A stretch of 64,000 bases of DNA from Ancylobacter sp. WKF20 (GCF_029760895.1 NZ_CP121679.1:1922001-1986000); one strand, 5' to 3'. Counted from the stretch's first letter, positions 1-8,217 are shown. Numbers and translations: made by a program. The notes: generated from the letters alone by a model not told the origin.

Positions 1-745
1 CGGCTACGCCATGTTCAAGCGGCGGGTCGGCGGCGTCTACTTCGCCATCATCACCCAGGCGCTAGCCGCCATCCTCACCATCCTCATCATCGGCCAGCAG
101 GGCTATACGGGCGGCATCAACGGCATCACCGACCTGCGCACCCTGCACGGCTGGGACATCCGCACCGACAGCGCCAAGACCATCCTCTACTTCATCTGCG
201 TCGGCCTGCTGCTCGCCTGCATCCTGCTTGCCTATTTCGTGAAGTCCTCCAAGCTCGGCCGCATCCTCGTCGCCATGCGCGACAAGGAGGACCGCGTCCG
301 CTTCTCCGGCTACGACGTCTCCAGCTTCAAGATCTTCGTGTTCTGCCTGGCGGCCTCGCTCTCGGCGATCGGCGGGGCGATGTTCACCCTGCAGGTGGGC
401 TTCATGTCGCCCTCCTTCGTCGGCATCGTGCCCTCCATCGAGATGGTCATCTACACGGCGGTCGGCGGGCGTCTCTCCATCCTTGGCGCCATCTACGGCA
501 CGCTGCTGGTGAACTGGGCCAAGACCTCGTTCTCCGAGAGCTTCCCCGAGCTCTGGCTGTTCGGCCTCGGCGGCCTGTTCATCGCCGTGGTGCTGATCTT
601 CCCGAACGGCATTGCCGGCCTCTGGCAGAGCTATGTCGCCCCGCGCCTCGGGCCGCTGTTCGGCGGGGCGCCGAAACGCCGCACCGCGCCGCCTTCCGCC
701 AGCCCGCCGGCCTCCGGGCCGGTCGCCCCCGCCGCTGCCGAGTGA
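1..745 (+). CDS. urtC: Urea/short-chain amide ABC transporter permease UrtC (C-terminal part)
   Basis: The reading frame is open from the first base, so the gene starts upstream and only about 247 residues are visible. The product is a LivM/UrtC-type inner-membrane permease with several hydrophobic segments. It contains the family loop RDKEDRVRFSGYD, which contacts the ATPase, and ends in an Ala/Pro-rich cytoplasmic tail. Full-length UrtC is usually somewhat over 350 residues. It would form the channel with UrtB and be powered by UrtD and UrtE, whose genes follow directly. The urtD start lies 13 bases after the stop, so they are in one operon. Substrate could be urea or short-chain amides, given the formamidase gene downstream. 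Family assignment is firm; the exact substrate is inferred. Confidence 0.9.
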   Translation, partial: GYAMFKRRVGGVYFAIITQALAAILTILIIGQQGYTGGINGITDLRTLHGWDIRTDSAKTILYFICVGLLLACILLAYFVKSSKLGRILVAMRDKEDRVRFSGYDVSSFKIFVFCLAASLSAIGGAMFTLQVGFMSPSFVGIVPSIEMVIYTAVGGRLSILGAIYGTLLVNWAKTSFSESFPELWLFGLGGLFIAVVLIFPNGIAGLWQSYVAPRLGPLFGGAPKRRTAPPSASPPASGPVAPAAAE

Positions 746-758
746 GGAGGCTCGCGCC

Positions 759-1526
759 ATGAACACCCAACTCATCACCGACACCATGAACAAGGACTTC
801 GTTCTGGCGGTGGAAGGGCTCACCGTCTCCTTCGACGGCTTCAAGGCGGTCAACGACCTGTCCTTCTATGTCGATGAGAACGAGATCCGCGTCATCATCG
901 GCCCGAACGGCGCCGGCAAGACAACCGTGCTCGATCTCATCTGCGGCCGCACCAAGGCCACCACCGGCTCGATCCGCTTCAAGGACCGCGAGCTGACCAA
1001 GATGAAGGAGCACGAGATCGTCCGCGCCGGCGTCGGCCGCAAGTTCCAGAACCCGTCGATCTATGAAGACCTGACCGTCTTCGAGAACCTGGAAATCTCC
1101 TACCCGAAGGGCCGCAACGTGGTGGGCGCCCTCACCTTCCGCCGCGACACCGCGGTGAAGGAGCGGGTGCAGGAGATCGCCGAGACCATCTTCCTCGCCG
1201 ACCAGCTCGACCAGCGCGCCGAATATCTCTCGCACGGCCAGAAGCAGTGGCTGGAGATCGGCATGCTGCTGATCCAGGACCCGGAACTACTGATGCTCGA
1301 CGAGCCGGTGGCCGGCATGAGCGTCTCCGAGCGCAAGAAGACGGCGGAACTGCTCAACACCATCATCAAGAACCGCTCGGTGATCGTGATCGAGCACGAC
1401 ATGAAGTTCGTCGAGGACATCGCCCACAAGGTGACGGTGCTGCACCAGGGCAAGATTCTCTCCGAAGGCTCCATGGCCAAGGTCCAGGCGGACCCCAAGG
1501 TCATCGAAGTCTATCTCGGCCATTGA
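759..1526 (+). CDS. urtD: Urea/amide ABC transporter ATP-binding protein UrtD
   Basis: A 255-residue LivG/UrtD-type ATPase. It shows Walker A (GPNGAGKTT), an ABC signature variant LSHGQKQW, Walker B (LLMLDEPVAG) and the H-loop (IEHD). LSHGQKQWLEIGM with EPVAGM is characteristic of UrtD rather than of a generic LivG. The start is the ATG preceded by GAGGAGG; an earlier in-frame start at 612 would overlap most of the end of urtC and has no comparable ribosome site. It hydrolyses ATP to drive uptake, paired with UrtE. The gene sits between urtC and urtE with short spacers. Confidence 0.95.
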   Translation: MNTQLITDTMNKDFVLAVEGLTVSFDGFKAVNDLSFYVDENEIRVIIGPNGAGKTTVLDLICGRTKATTGSIRFKDRELTKMKEHEIVRAGVGRKFQNPSIYEDLTVFENLEISYPKGRNVVGALTFRRDTAVKERVQEIAETIFLADQLDQRAEYLSHGQKQWLEIGMLLIQDPELLMLDEPVAGMSVSERKKTAELLNTIIKNRSVIVIEHDMKFVEDIAHKVTVLHQGKILSEGSMAKVQADPKVIEVYLGH

Positions 1527-1536
1527 GGGACGCCCC

Positions 1537-2226
1537 ATGCTGAACGTCTCCAACCTCCATGTCTCCTATGGCGAGAGCGAAGTCCTGCACGGGCTGAACT
1601 TCACCGTCGCGCCCAATGAGATCATCGCGATCATGGGCCGCAACGGCATGGGCAAGACCACGCTCATGAAGTCGCTGATGGGCATCGTGCCGACCAAGAG
1701 CGGCACGGTGAGCGTCGGCGCGACCGATGTCACCAAGCTCAAGAGCTATGAACGCGTCGCCAACGGCGTCGCCTATGTGCCGCAGGGACGCATGATCTTC
1801 TCCACCATGACGGTGCAGGAGAACATCGAGACCGGGCTGATCCCGCGCGGCGAGAACAAGGTGCCGCCGGACATCTATGAGCTGTTCCCGGTGCTGCTCG
1901 AAATGAAGGGCCGGCGCGGAGGCAACCTCTCCGGCGGCCAGCAGCAGCAGCTCGCCATCGCCCGCGCACTCGCCACCGACCCCAAGGTGCTGCTGCTCGA
2001 CGAGCCGACCGAGGGCATCCAGCCCTCGATCATCCGCGAGATGGCCCGCACGCTGAAGCGCATCCGCGACGAGCGCGGCCTGTCCATCGTCGTCTCCGAA
2101 CAGGTGCTGTCCTTCGCCCTCGACATCGCCGACCGCGTGCTCGTCATCGAGAATGGCGAGATCGTCCACGAGGACAAGCGCGCGGACATCGACGAGGCGA
2201 AGGTCGCCAAGTTCCTGTCGGTGTGA
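1537..2226 (+). CDS. urtE: Urea/amide ABC transporter ATP-binding protein UrtE
   Basis: A 229-residue LivF/UrtE-type ATPase with Walker A (GRNGMGKTT), Q-loop, signature LSGGQQQQ, Walker B (LLLDEPTEGI) and the switch segment IVVSEQ in place of the usual His loop. The length is normal for UrtE. The start lies 10 bases after the urtD stop. It completes the visible urtCDE set, and the substrate-binding protein and urtB are presumably upstream of the window. About 96 bases separate it from fmdA, with no clear terminator, so read-through into the formamidase gene is plausible. Confidence 0.95.
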   Translation: MLNVSNLHVSYGESEVLHGLNFTVAPNEIIAIMGRNGMGKTTLMKSLMGIVPTKSGTVSVGATDVTKLKSYERVANGVAYVPQGRMIFSTMTVQENIETGLIPRGENKVPPDIYELFPVLLEMKGRRGGNLSGGQQQQLAIARALATDPKVLLLDEPTEGIQPSIIREMARTLKRIRDERGLSIVVSEQVLSFALDIADRVLVIENGEIVHEDKRADIDEAKVAKFLSV

Positions 2227-2322
2227 GTTTTTGCCGGTCCGAGCCCCCGCCGGACCGCCTTTACCAAGCTTGCCCAATTCCAGCTTGCCAAGATCCCAGC
2301 TTGTCCACGGGGAGTGAGACGC

Positions 2323-3552
2323 ATGACCGAGACCCTGATCAAGATCGACCTGAACCAGTCGGCCTATGAGAACGACATGGTTCACAACCGCTGGCACCCG
2401 GAGATTCCGATGGTGGCCTGGGTGAAGCCGGGCGACGACTTCATCGTCGAGACCTATGACTGGACCGGCGGCTTCATCAAGAACAACAATTCCGCCGACG
2501 ATGTGCGCGATATCGACCTCACCATCGTGCACTTCCTGTCCGGCCCGATCGGCGTCAAGGGTGCCGAGCCCGGTGACCTGCTGGTGGTCGACCTGCTCGA
2601 TATCGGCGCCATGCCGGACAGCCAGTGGGGCTTCAACGGCTTCTTCTCCAAGAACAATGGCGGCGGCTTCCTGACCGACCATTTCCCGCAGGCCCAGAAG
2701 TCGATCTGGGACTTCAAGGGCATGTTCACCTCCTCGCGCCATGTGCCGGGCGTGAACTTCGCCGGGCTCATCCACCCCGGCCTCATCGGCTGCCTGCCCG
2801 ACCCGAAGCTGCTCGACACCTGGAACACCCGCGAGCAGGCGCTGATCGACACCAACCCGACCCGCGTTCCGGCGCTTGCCGCCCCGCCCTTCGCCGCCAC
2901 CGCCCATATGGGCCGGCTGACCGGCGACGCGAAGACCGCTGCGGCCGCCACGGCGGCGCGCACCGTGCCCCCGCGCGAGCATGGCGGCAATTGCGACATC
3001 AAGGATCTGTCGCGCGGCTCGAAGATCTACTTCCCGGTCTATGTCGAAGGCGGCGGCCTCTCCATGGGCGACCTGCACTTCAGCCAGGGCGACGGCGAGA
3101 TCACCTTCTGCGGCGCCATCGAAATGGCCGGCTGGGTGCATCTCAAGGTCGAGGTGCTGAAGGGCGGCATGGCCAAGTACGGGATCAAGAACCCGATCTT
3201 CAAGCCGTCGCCGATCACCCCGAACTACAAGGACTACCTGATCTTCGAGGGCATCTCGGTCGATGAGCAGGGCGGCCAGCACTATCTCGACGTGCACATC
3301 GCCTACCGGCAGGCCTGCCTCAACGCCATCGAGTATCTGAAGAAGTTCGGCTATTCCGGCGCGCAGGCCTATTCGATCCTCGGCACCGCGCCGGTGCAGG
3401 GCCACATCTCCGGCGTCGTCGACATTCCCAATGCCTGCGCGACGCTCTGGCTGCCGACCGAGATCTTCGAGTTCGACATCAACCCGACCGCCGCGGGACC
3501 GACCCAGTTCCTCGACGGCTCGATCCAGATGCCGCTTTCACCGGACCTTTGA
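2323..3552 (+). CDS. fmdA: Formamidase (acetamidase/formamidase family)
   Basis: A 409-residue cytoplasmic amidase of the FmdA_AmdA family, which hydrolyses formamide to formate and ammonia; related enzymes act on acetamide. The length matches characterised formamidases of about 410 residues. Family landmarks include the N-terminal HNRWHPEIPM segment and the NNNSADDVRD and GHISGVVDIPNA stretches. I chose the ATG at 2323, preceded by a GGGGAG ribosome site; a GTG at 2314 would add three residues. Placement after urtCDE and before fmdB matches the known Methylophilus methylotrophus fmd cluster, in which an ABC transporter imports short-chain amides and urea for this enzyme. Confidence 0.95.
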   Translation: MTETLIKIDLNQSAYENDMVHNRWHPEIPMVAWVKPGDDFIVETYDWTGGFIKNNNSADDVRDIDLTIVHFLSGPIGVKGAEPGDLLVVDLLDIGAMPDSQWGFNGFFSKNNGGGFLTDHFPQAQKSIWDFKGMFTSSRHVPGVNFAGLIHPGLIGCLPDPKLLDTWNTREQALIDTNPTRVPALAAPPFAATAHMGRLTGDAKTAAAATAARTVPPREHGGNCDIKDLSRGSKIYFPVYVEGGGLSMGDLHFSQGDGEITFCGAIEMAGWVHLKVEVLKGGMAKYGIKNPIFKPSPITPNYKDYLIFEGISVDEQGGQHYLDVHIAYRQACLNAIEYLKKFGYSGAQAYSILGTAPVQGHISGVVDIPNACATLWLPTEIFEFDINPTAAGPTQFLDGSIQMPLSPDL

Positions 3553-3573
3553 CCCCCGCTGACGTCCGGTGAC

Positions 3574-3624
3574 GGCGGGGCGGCGCTGAACTACGAGACC
3601 TTCAGGTCTCGGCGCCGCCCCGCC
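3574..3624 (+). terminator. Large two-part hairpin downstream of fmdA
   Basis: A 13-bp outer stem (GGCGGGGCGGCGC at 3574-3586 pairing with 3612-3624) encloses an inner hairpin, GAGACC-TTCA-GGTCTC (3595-3610). There is no T-run after it, so it may be a non-canonical terminator, an mRNA-stabilising structure or an attenuator ahead of fmdB. The pairing is seen directly; the function is inferred. Confidence 0.55.
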
Positions 3625-3751
3625 CTCCCCTTCCAGCGGACGGCCCGCCCGTCCGCCGCACCTTCTAGTCGCTTGTTAGAACGCATTTTCTTCACGCGAA
3701 CCCGAATCCACTTCGCTTGAAAATGCTCCAGGAAACGCCCAGGGAGCGGCC

Positions 3752-4108
3752 ATGCCCGTCTATGAATATCTCTGCGAGAGCTGCGGCGACTTCACCGCGA
3801 TGCGGCCGATGAGCGAGTACAAGGATCCGCAGCCCTGCCCCGATTGCGGCGCCAGTGCCCCGCGCGTTCTGCTCACCGCCCCGCATTTCTCCGGCATGCC
3901 GCGCGAGAGCCTGATCGCCCACGCCACCAATGAGCGGGCCGCCAACGCCCCGATGTCGGTGGGCGAGTTCGCGGCGAAGAAGCATCCGTCGAGCTGCTCC
4001 TGCTGCTCCGGCGGGATGAAGAGCCGCACGAAAAAGTCCAAGACCGCCACCGCCGCCAGCAGCGCCAAGAGCTTCCCCTCGGCGCGGCCGTGGATGATCA
4101 GCCATTGA
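3752..4108 (+). CDS. fmdB: FmdB family zinc-ribbon protein
   Basis: A 118-residue protein with an N-terminal zinc ribbon: C8-x2-C11 and C29-x2-C32, beginning MPVYEYLCESCG. This is the FmdB/CxxC_CxxC_SSSS family. A second cysteine cluster lies near the C-terminus (C82, C84, C85) before a basic Lys/Ser-rich tail. FmdB was proposed as a regulator of formamidase expression in Methylophilus, but the biochemical role of the family is not established. The ATG follows GGGAGCGGCC at good spacing. The large hairpin between fmdA and this gene suggests separate control of the two. The family call is strong and the function weak. Confidence 0.88.
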   Translation: MPVYEYLCESCGDFTAMRPMSEYKDPQPCPDCGASAPRVLLTAPHFSGMPRESLIAHATNERAANAPMSVGEFAAKKHPSSCSCCSGGMKSRTKKSKTATAASSAKSFPSARPWMISH

Positions 4109-4150
4109 GGGCTGGGCGGGACACCGTCGTCACGTCCCGACCCGAGTAGA

Positions 4151-4282
4151 CGTCATCCCGGACGGCCAAAGGCCGATCCGGGATCGTGTGCCATCTCGAA
4201 TCTAGGAACGATCCCGGCTCTCCGCTGCGCGGAGCCTGCCCTTGGGCTTGCCGTAGGCAAGACCCGAGGGGCCGGGATGACG
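4151..4282. repeat. Intergenic palindromic repeat, family A, copy 1
   Basis: A 132-bp element bounded by CGTCATCCCGG and its complement CCGGGATGACG. It has internal segments ACGGCCAAAGGCCG, ATCCGGGATCGT and ACGATCCCGGCTCTCCGC. A second copy with the same order lies at 34386-34518. It fills the convergent fmdB-ggt gap and has no ORF of its own. This is the type of extragenic repeat common in rhizobial genomes; it may also act as a bidirectional terminator. Confidence 0.75.
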
Positions 4283-4328
4283 CCCCGAGGAGAGACGCGA
4301 CCCGCTGAGCGCGCAAACGCTCGCCCCC

Positions 4329-6104
4329 TCACTCCCCGATCGCCACGCCCTCGCGGCGGGGATCGGCGGCGCCGATGAGGCCGTCGGGCGTGATCGCCAC
4401 CGCCTGCACGCCCGAGGTCATCGGCGCGGTCTTCACCTCGAAGCCGAGCGCCTTCAGCTCCGGCGCCAGCGCCTCAGCCGGCGTGCCCGCCTCGATCTCC
4501 ACCGCGTCGAAACGCGCCAGCACGTTCGGCGCGGCGATGGCCTGATCGAGCGGCAGGCCCCAATCGAGATGGGCGATCAGCGTCTTGGCGACATAGCCGA
4601 TGATCTGGCTGCCACCGGGCGAGCCCAGCGCCAGAACCGGCTTGCGATCCTTCATCACGATGGTCGGCGTCATCGAGGAGCGCGGGCGCTTGCCCGGCTC
4701 CACCCGGTTCGCCACCGGCACGCCGTTCTTGTGGGAGCGGAAGGAGAAGTCGGTGAGCTCGTTGTTCAGCAGGAAGCCGCCCACCATCAGCCGCGAGCCG
4801 AAACCGGCCTCGATGGTCGAGGTCATGGAAGCGACATTGCCCGCGGCGTCGACAATGGTGATCTGCGTGGTCGAGGGCATTTCCGGCGCTGCGCCATCCA
4901 CGCGCGGCTCGGCGCGGGCGTGATCCCAGCCCGGCTCGCCAGCGGTGACGGCGGGCAGCGCGTCGTCACCCTTGAGCAGCTCCGCCCGGCCCTTGAGATA
5001 ATCCGGCGCCAGCAGGCCCTTGGTTGGCATGGGCACGAAATCGCTGTCGGCCATGTAGCGTTCGCGGTCGGCGAAGGCGAGGCGCGAGGCGTCGGCGATC
5101 ACCCGCCACGCGTCCGGTGAGGTCGGCCCGAGCGCCTTGAGATCGAACGGCGCGACGAGGCCGAGAATCTGGCCGAGGGTGAGCGCGCCCGAGCTCGGCG
5201 GGCCCATGCCGCAGACATCGAAGCCGCGATAGGGCGCGCAGACCGCCGCGCGCTCCTTCACCTGATAGTCGCGCAGATCCTCCCGCGCCAGCAGCCCGGC
5301 ATTCGCCCCGCTCTGCACGGCGCGCACCATGTCGTCGGCCAGCGCGCCGGTGTAGAAGGCATCCGCCCCGCTGGTGGCGAGCACCTGTAGTGTCGCCGCA
5401 TAGGCCGGGTTGCGCAGCCTTGTGCCCTCCTTGCGGGGCAGGTCGTCGCCATCGAGGAAATAGGCCCGCGCGGTCTGGTCGCGCTTCAGCGTCTCGACAT
5501 CGCCGGCGATCAGCGTCGCGAGGCGCGGCGAGACTGTGAAGCCATGGGTGGCAAGCTCGCGCGCCGGCTCGAACAGCTCGGCCCAGGGGCGCTTGCCATA
5601 ACGGCGATGCACGGTCTCCAGAAGGCGCGGCGTGCCGGGCGTGCCGACCGAGCGCCCGCCGATCACCGCCTGCAGGAAGGGCAGCGGCTCGCCCTTTGCG
5701 TCGAGGAACAAGGTCGGCGTCGCCGCGCGCGGCGCGGTCTCGCGGCCGTCGAAGGTGGTGAGGCTGCGGCTGCGGGCATCCCAATAGACGAGAAACGCCC
5801 CGCCGCCGAGGCCGGAGGATTGCGGTTCGACGAGGCCGAGCACCAGCTGCGTCGCCACCAGCGCGTCGATCGCGCTGCCGCCGGCGCGCAGCTGCGCGGC
5901 GCCCGCTTCCACCGCCAGCGGGTGGGCAGCGGTGACCATCCAGCTTTTCCCGGTGGCGAGCTTCGCCCCCGCTTGCGCCGCCCCGGCGCGCTCGGGCGCC
6001 TGCGCATCGGACGCCTGCTGGGCCCCAACGGGGGTGAGCGCCAGCAGCCCCATCAGCAGCCCCGCACTGAAGGGGCGGGCGATTGCTCCGAGCCCGTGAA
6101 CCAT
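4329..6104 (-). CDS. ggt: Gamma-glutamyltransferase (glutathione hydrolase)
   Basis: A 591-residue periplasmic Ntn-hydrolase. It cleaves and transfers the gamma-glutamyl group of glutathione and is made as a proenzyme that splits itself into two subunits. The N-terminal signal peptide has a hydrophobic run (GLLMGLLALTPVGA) ending near AQQA. The self-cleavage and catalytic Thr sits in STTQITIVDAAGN, at about residue 412. Downstream family elements include STIEAGFGS and the GSPGGSQII loop. I chose the ATG at 6104 because GGAGG lies 8 bases upstream; an ATG at 6128 would add 8 residues with no such site. It is convergent with fmdB and apparently monocistronic. Confidence 0.93.
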   Translation of the reverse strand: MVHGLGAIARPFSAGLLMGLLALTPVGAQQASDAQAPERAGAAQAGAKLATGKSWMVTAAHPLAVEAGAAQLRAGGSAIDALVATQLVLGLVEPQSSGLGGGAFLVYWDARSRSLTTFDGRETAPRAATPTLFLDAKGEPLPFLQAVIGGRSVGTPGTPRLLETVHRRYGKRPWAELFEPARELATHGFTVSPRLATLIAGDVETLKRDQTARAYFLDGDDLPRKEGTRLRNPAYAATLQVLATSGADAFYTGALADDMVRAVQSGANAGLLAREDLRDYQVKERAAVCAPYRGFDVCGMGPPSSGALTLGQILGLVAPFDLKALGPTSPDAWRVIADASRLAFADRERYMADSDFVPMPTKGLLAPDYLKGRAELLKGDDALPAVTAGEPGWDHARAEPRVDGAAPEMPSTTQITIVDAAGNVASMTSTIEAGFGSRLMVGGFLLNNELTDFSFRSHKNGVPVANRVEPGKRPRSSMTPTIVMKDRKPVLALGSPGGSQIIGYVAKTLIAHLDWGLPLDQAIAAPNVLARFDAVEIEAGTPAEALAPELKALGFEVKTAPMTSGVQAVAITPDGLIGAADPRREGVAIGE

Positions 6105-6233
6105 GCCTCTCGCCTCCGTGCCTCGCATCCCTCACGGCCCCTCAACAGGGCGTAACGCTATGTGAACGTAGCCGATCGCGGCGGGGATGACGAATAGGCG
6201 AATCGGTATAAGCTTCAAACGTCGTCAACAATT

Positions 6234-6250
6234 GAAAGGAGGTGATCCAG
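6234..6250 (+). promoter_or_regulatory. Extended Shine-Dalgarno sequence
   Basis: GAAAGGAGGTGATCCAG reads as the reverse complement of the 16S rRNA tail CTGGATCACCTCCTTTC. Ordinary ribosome sites in this window match only 4-8 nt. A TATAAG (6207-6212) upstream could be a -10 element, but no good -35 accompanies it. Confidence 0.65.
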
Positions 6251-6327
6251 TGTCTGATCGTCTTGATCCGCGGTCGTCGGTATCCGTGACCTGGACGCTT
6301 GCCTCTTGCGAGGTCCGTGCCGCGTGA
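6250..6327 (+). CDS. 25-residue small ORF with extended Shine-Dalgarno
   Basis: GTG start, 25 codons, TGA stop. The peptide begins M-S-D-R-L-D-P, contains SSVSVTWTLAS and ends CEVRAA. It is preceded by GAAAGGAGGTGATCCAG (6234-6250), which is complementary to about 17 nt of the usual alphaproteobacterial 16S rRNA 3' end. That is far longer than a normal ribosome site and overlaps the G of the start codon. A terminator hairpin follows at 6386-6413. I do not recognise the product. It could be a small protein, a leader peptide or part of a regulatory RNA. No peptide function can be inferred. Confidence 0.55.
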   Translation: MSDRLDPRSSVSVTWTLASCEVRAA

Positions 6328-6385
6328 TGCGACACAATGCACCGCCTTCGCGGCGGTTACCGGGCCGGACCGCGGTCTGACATGG

Positions 6386-6419
6386 GAAGGGCTGTCCTCA
6401 CGGGCAGCCCTTCTTTCTT
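6386..6419 (+). terminator. Rho-independent terminator after the small ORF
   Basis: GAAGGGCTG (6386-6394) pairs perfectly with CAGCCCTTC (6405-6413) around a 10-nt loop and is followed by TTTCTT. It closes the short unit that starts near 6234 and lies just ahead of the YaiI-type gene. A second hairpin, ACCGCC/GGCGGT, lies between the small ORF stop and this terminator, at about 6340-6357. Confidence 0.8.
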
Positions 6420-6449
6420 GAACTCACGCTATTTGGCGGCGGTAATACT

Positions 6450-6923
6450 GTGCTGAAGCCGATCTTCATCTATATCGACGCGGATGCCTGCCCGGTGAAG
6501 GACGAGACCTACCGGGTCGCCGCCCGCCACGGCATCAAGGTCTTTCTCGTCTCCAACAGCTACATCGCCACGCCGCGCGACGTGGAGGTGGAGCGCGTCA
6601 TCGTGCCGTCCGGGCTCGACGTCGCCGATGACTGGATCGCCGAGCGGGCCGAGGAAGGCGATCTCGTCATCACCGCCGACGTGCCGCTCGCCGCCCGCGC
6701 GGTGGCGAAGGGGGCGGAGGCGATCGCGCCCAATGGCCGGCCCTTCACCGCCTCCAGCATTGGCATGCAGCTTGCGACCCGCAACCTGATGGCCGATCTG
6801 CGCGAGGCCGGCGAGATGACGCGTGGCCCACGCGCCTTTTCCCCGCGCGACCGCTCGGAATTCCTGCAATCGCTCGACCGCGCGGTCATGCGGCTGAAAC
6901 GAAAGGGCCACCCATCGGGTTGA
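6450..6923 (+). CDS. UPF0178 (YaiI/YqxD, DUF188) family protein
   Basis: A 157-residue cytoplasmic protein of the widespread YaiI/YqxD family, which has a PIN-like fold but no firmly established function. Characteristic segments are [13 protein letters not shown] at the N-terminus, the [15 protein letters not shown] block and the [16 protein letters not shown] segment. Conserved acidic residues (D10 and D12 region, D78 area) fit a nuclease-like metal site. The GTG start is the only one giving the complete [11 protein letters not shown] motif. Full length for the family. The BKACE gene follows after 26 bases, so the two may be co-transcribed. Confidence 0.88.
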   Translation: MLKPIFIYIDADACPVKDETYRVAARHGIKVFLVSNSYIATPRDVEVERVIVPSGLDVADDWIAERAEEGDLVITADVPLAARAVAKGAEAIAPNGRPFTASSIGMQLATRNLMADLREAGEMTRGPRAFSPRDRSEFLQSLDRAVMRLKRKGHPSG

Positions 6924-6949
6924 TGGGTAACGGCGCCAAGGAGAGTGCG

Positions 6950-7702
6950 ATGCTGCAGGCCTGCCTTAATGGTTCGCGGACCAAGGACTTTCACGCTTTC
7001 ACCCCGCTCACCCCGTCGGAACTCGCGACGGATGCGGCGCTCGCCATCGCGGCGGGCGCGAGCGAGCTGCATATTCACCCGCGCGGCGATGATGGGGCGG
7101 AGACGCTGGAACCGGCCGCCATCGCGGCAGCGATCCGCGCCATTCGCGCCCGCCTGCCGGAGACGCCGATCGGCCTCTCCACCCATGAGCGTATAGCCCC
7201 GGGCGGCGCCGGCCGGCTCGAGGCGGTGAAGGCGTGGGAGGTGCTGCCGGACTATGTCTCGATCAACCTGATCGAGAAGGACGCGCCGGAGATGATCCGC
7301 CTGTGCCTGTCGCGCGGCATCGGCGTCGAGGCCGGGCTGTGGTCGGTGGCGGATGCCGAGCGCTTCGTCGCTCTGCCCGAGGCGCGCCAGGCCCTGCGCA
7401 TTCTTATCGAGATCAACGAGCAGGATACGGCCGAAGGCCTCGCCGCCGCCGCCGGCATCCGCAAGGTACTGGCCCGCGCCAGCCTCGACGTGCCCATCCT
7501 CCAGCACGGCCTCGACGCCACCAAATGGCCGCTCTACCAGGACGCGCTAATGCGCGGGCTGGATACGCGCATCGGCTTTGAGGACGGCAAGCTGATGCCG
7601 GATGGCAGCGAGGCCGAGGGCAACGCCGCCCTCATCAAGGCCGCCTTCCACATGGCGCGCGTCCCGCCGAAGATCGTCCCGGAAATGCCGGCCACGGGCT
7701 GA
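6950..7702 (+). CDS. BKACE family (3-keto-5-aminohexanoate cleavage-like) enzyme
   Basis: A 250-residue TIM-barrel protein of the BKACE (DUF849) family. These zinc enzymes condense a beta-keto acid with acetyl-CoA to give acetoacetate and a new CoA ester. The metal site is visible as H41-x-H43 in ELHIHPRGDDG, and other family signatures include STHERI and EAGLWSVADAERF. It is shorter than the classic Kce enzyme (about 275 residues or more), so it belongs to a divergent subgroup whose keto-acid substrate I cannot predict. The ATG at 6950 has AAGGAGAG upstream; an ATG at 6920 would add 10 residues without a good ribosome site. Confidence 0.82.
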   Translation: MLQACLNGSRTKDFHAFTPLTPSELATDAALAIAAGASELHIHPRGDDGAETLEPAAIAAAIRAIRARLPETPIGLSTHERIAPGGAGRLEAVKAWEVLPDYVSINLIEKDAPEMIRLCLSRGIGVEAGLWSVADAERFVALPEARQALRILIEINEQDTAEGLAAAAGIRKVLARASLDVPILQHGLDATKWPLYQDALMRGLDTRIGFEDGKLMPDGSEAEGNAALIKAAFHMARVPPKIVPEMPATG

Positions 7703-7708
7703 GGCGGC

Positions 7709-8011
7709 TCAGGGCATGGATGCCGGGTCGCGCCGGGCATGGCGGACGGCATGAACGATCACGTCATCCTGCGTGACCTCATAGAAGATCAGGTAAGGAT
7801 AGGGCCATGCGGTCAGCCGGCGGATCGCGGGATGGTCCGTCCGCTGGCCGAGCAGGGGTTGCGCCGGAAGATGCTCGATAAGCGCGCGAAGGCGCTGACT
7901 CACGCGGCGGGCGGATTGCGGGGAATGGGCGCCGACGTACTCCGCCAATTGGCGAATGTCGGCGAGCGCGGAGTGCGTGTAACGCAGCCTCAGAGGCCGT
8001 GGGTCGCCCAT
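7709..8011 (-). CDS. ParE/RelE-type toxin of a type II toxin-antitoxin pair
   Basis: A 100-residue basic protein of the RelE/ParE superfamily. It starts LRYTHSALADIRQLAEYVG, contains RRLTAWPYPYLIFYEV in the core beta-sheet and ends with the typical DDVIVHAVRHARRDP motif. ParE members poison DNA gyrase and RelE members cut ribosome-bound mRNA; the sequence resembles the ParE-like side but the target is not certain. It overlaps the antitoxin ORF by 22 bases and is translated after it, the usual antitoxin-first order. It looks intact. Confidence 0.88.
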   Translation of the reverse strand: MGDPRPLRLRYTHSALADIRQLAEYVGAHSPQSARRVSQRLRALIEHLPAQPLLGQRTDHPAIRRLTAWPYPYLIFYEVTQDDVIVHAVRHARRDPASMP

Positions 8012-8217
8012 GCCGCCCGGACCTCATCATCCGAGGCAAAATCCCCGCGCGCGGCAGTCGCGCGCGATTGTTCGATGGCCGCCCGTTCGGTGTGATTGAG
8101 GGGTACGCACGCGCCCTGCTCTTCCGCAAGCGCGATCAGAGCGCGCGCGATATCATCCTGCATCTGATCCGGCAGGGCGCGGGCGGCGGCAATGGCCTTG
8201 TCGAACAGGGTCGTCAT
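7990..8217 (-). CDS. Antitoxin of the ParE/RelE pair
   Basis: A 75-residue acidic protein. It has an N-terminal helical part (MTTLFDKAIAAARALPDQMQ), the ARALIALAEEQ segment and the C-terminal ARGDFASDDEVRAAWATHGL block, typical of the small addiction-module antitoxins paired with ParE-type toxins. It would neutralise the toxin by direct binding and probably repress the shared promoter. I chose the internal ATG at 8217 because the longer frame (to 8265) adds an atypical Arg-rich extension. The end overlaps the toxin start by 22 bases, implying translational coupling. No obvious operator palindrome is visible upstream. Confidence 0.82.
   Translation of the reverse strand: MTTLFDKAIAAARALPDQMQDDIARALIALAEEQGACVPLNHTERAAIEQSRATAARGDFASDDEVRAAWATHGL

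Noticed and set aside
1501..3405. 634-codon open frame antisense to urtE and fmdA
   Set aside because: Both sense genes are firm family members; the antisense frame has shadow-like composition.
6234..6250. Possible rRNA gene fragment (16S 3' end)
   Set aside because: Only the last 17 nt match; the sequence further on does not follow 16S rRNA, so it is an extended ribosome-binding site and not an rRNA remnant.
6142..6342. 66-codon minus-strand frame across the small unit
   Set aside because: No ribosome site, and it overlaps the plus-strand unit with a proper SD and terminator.
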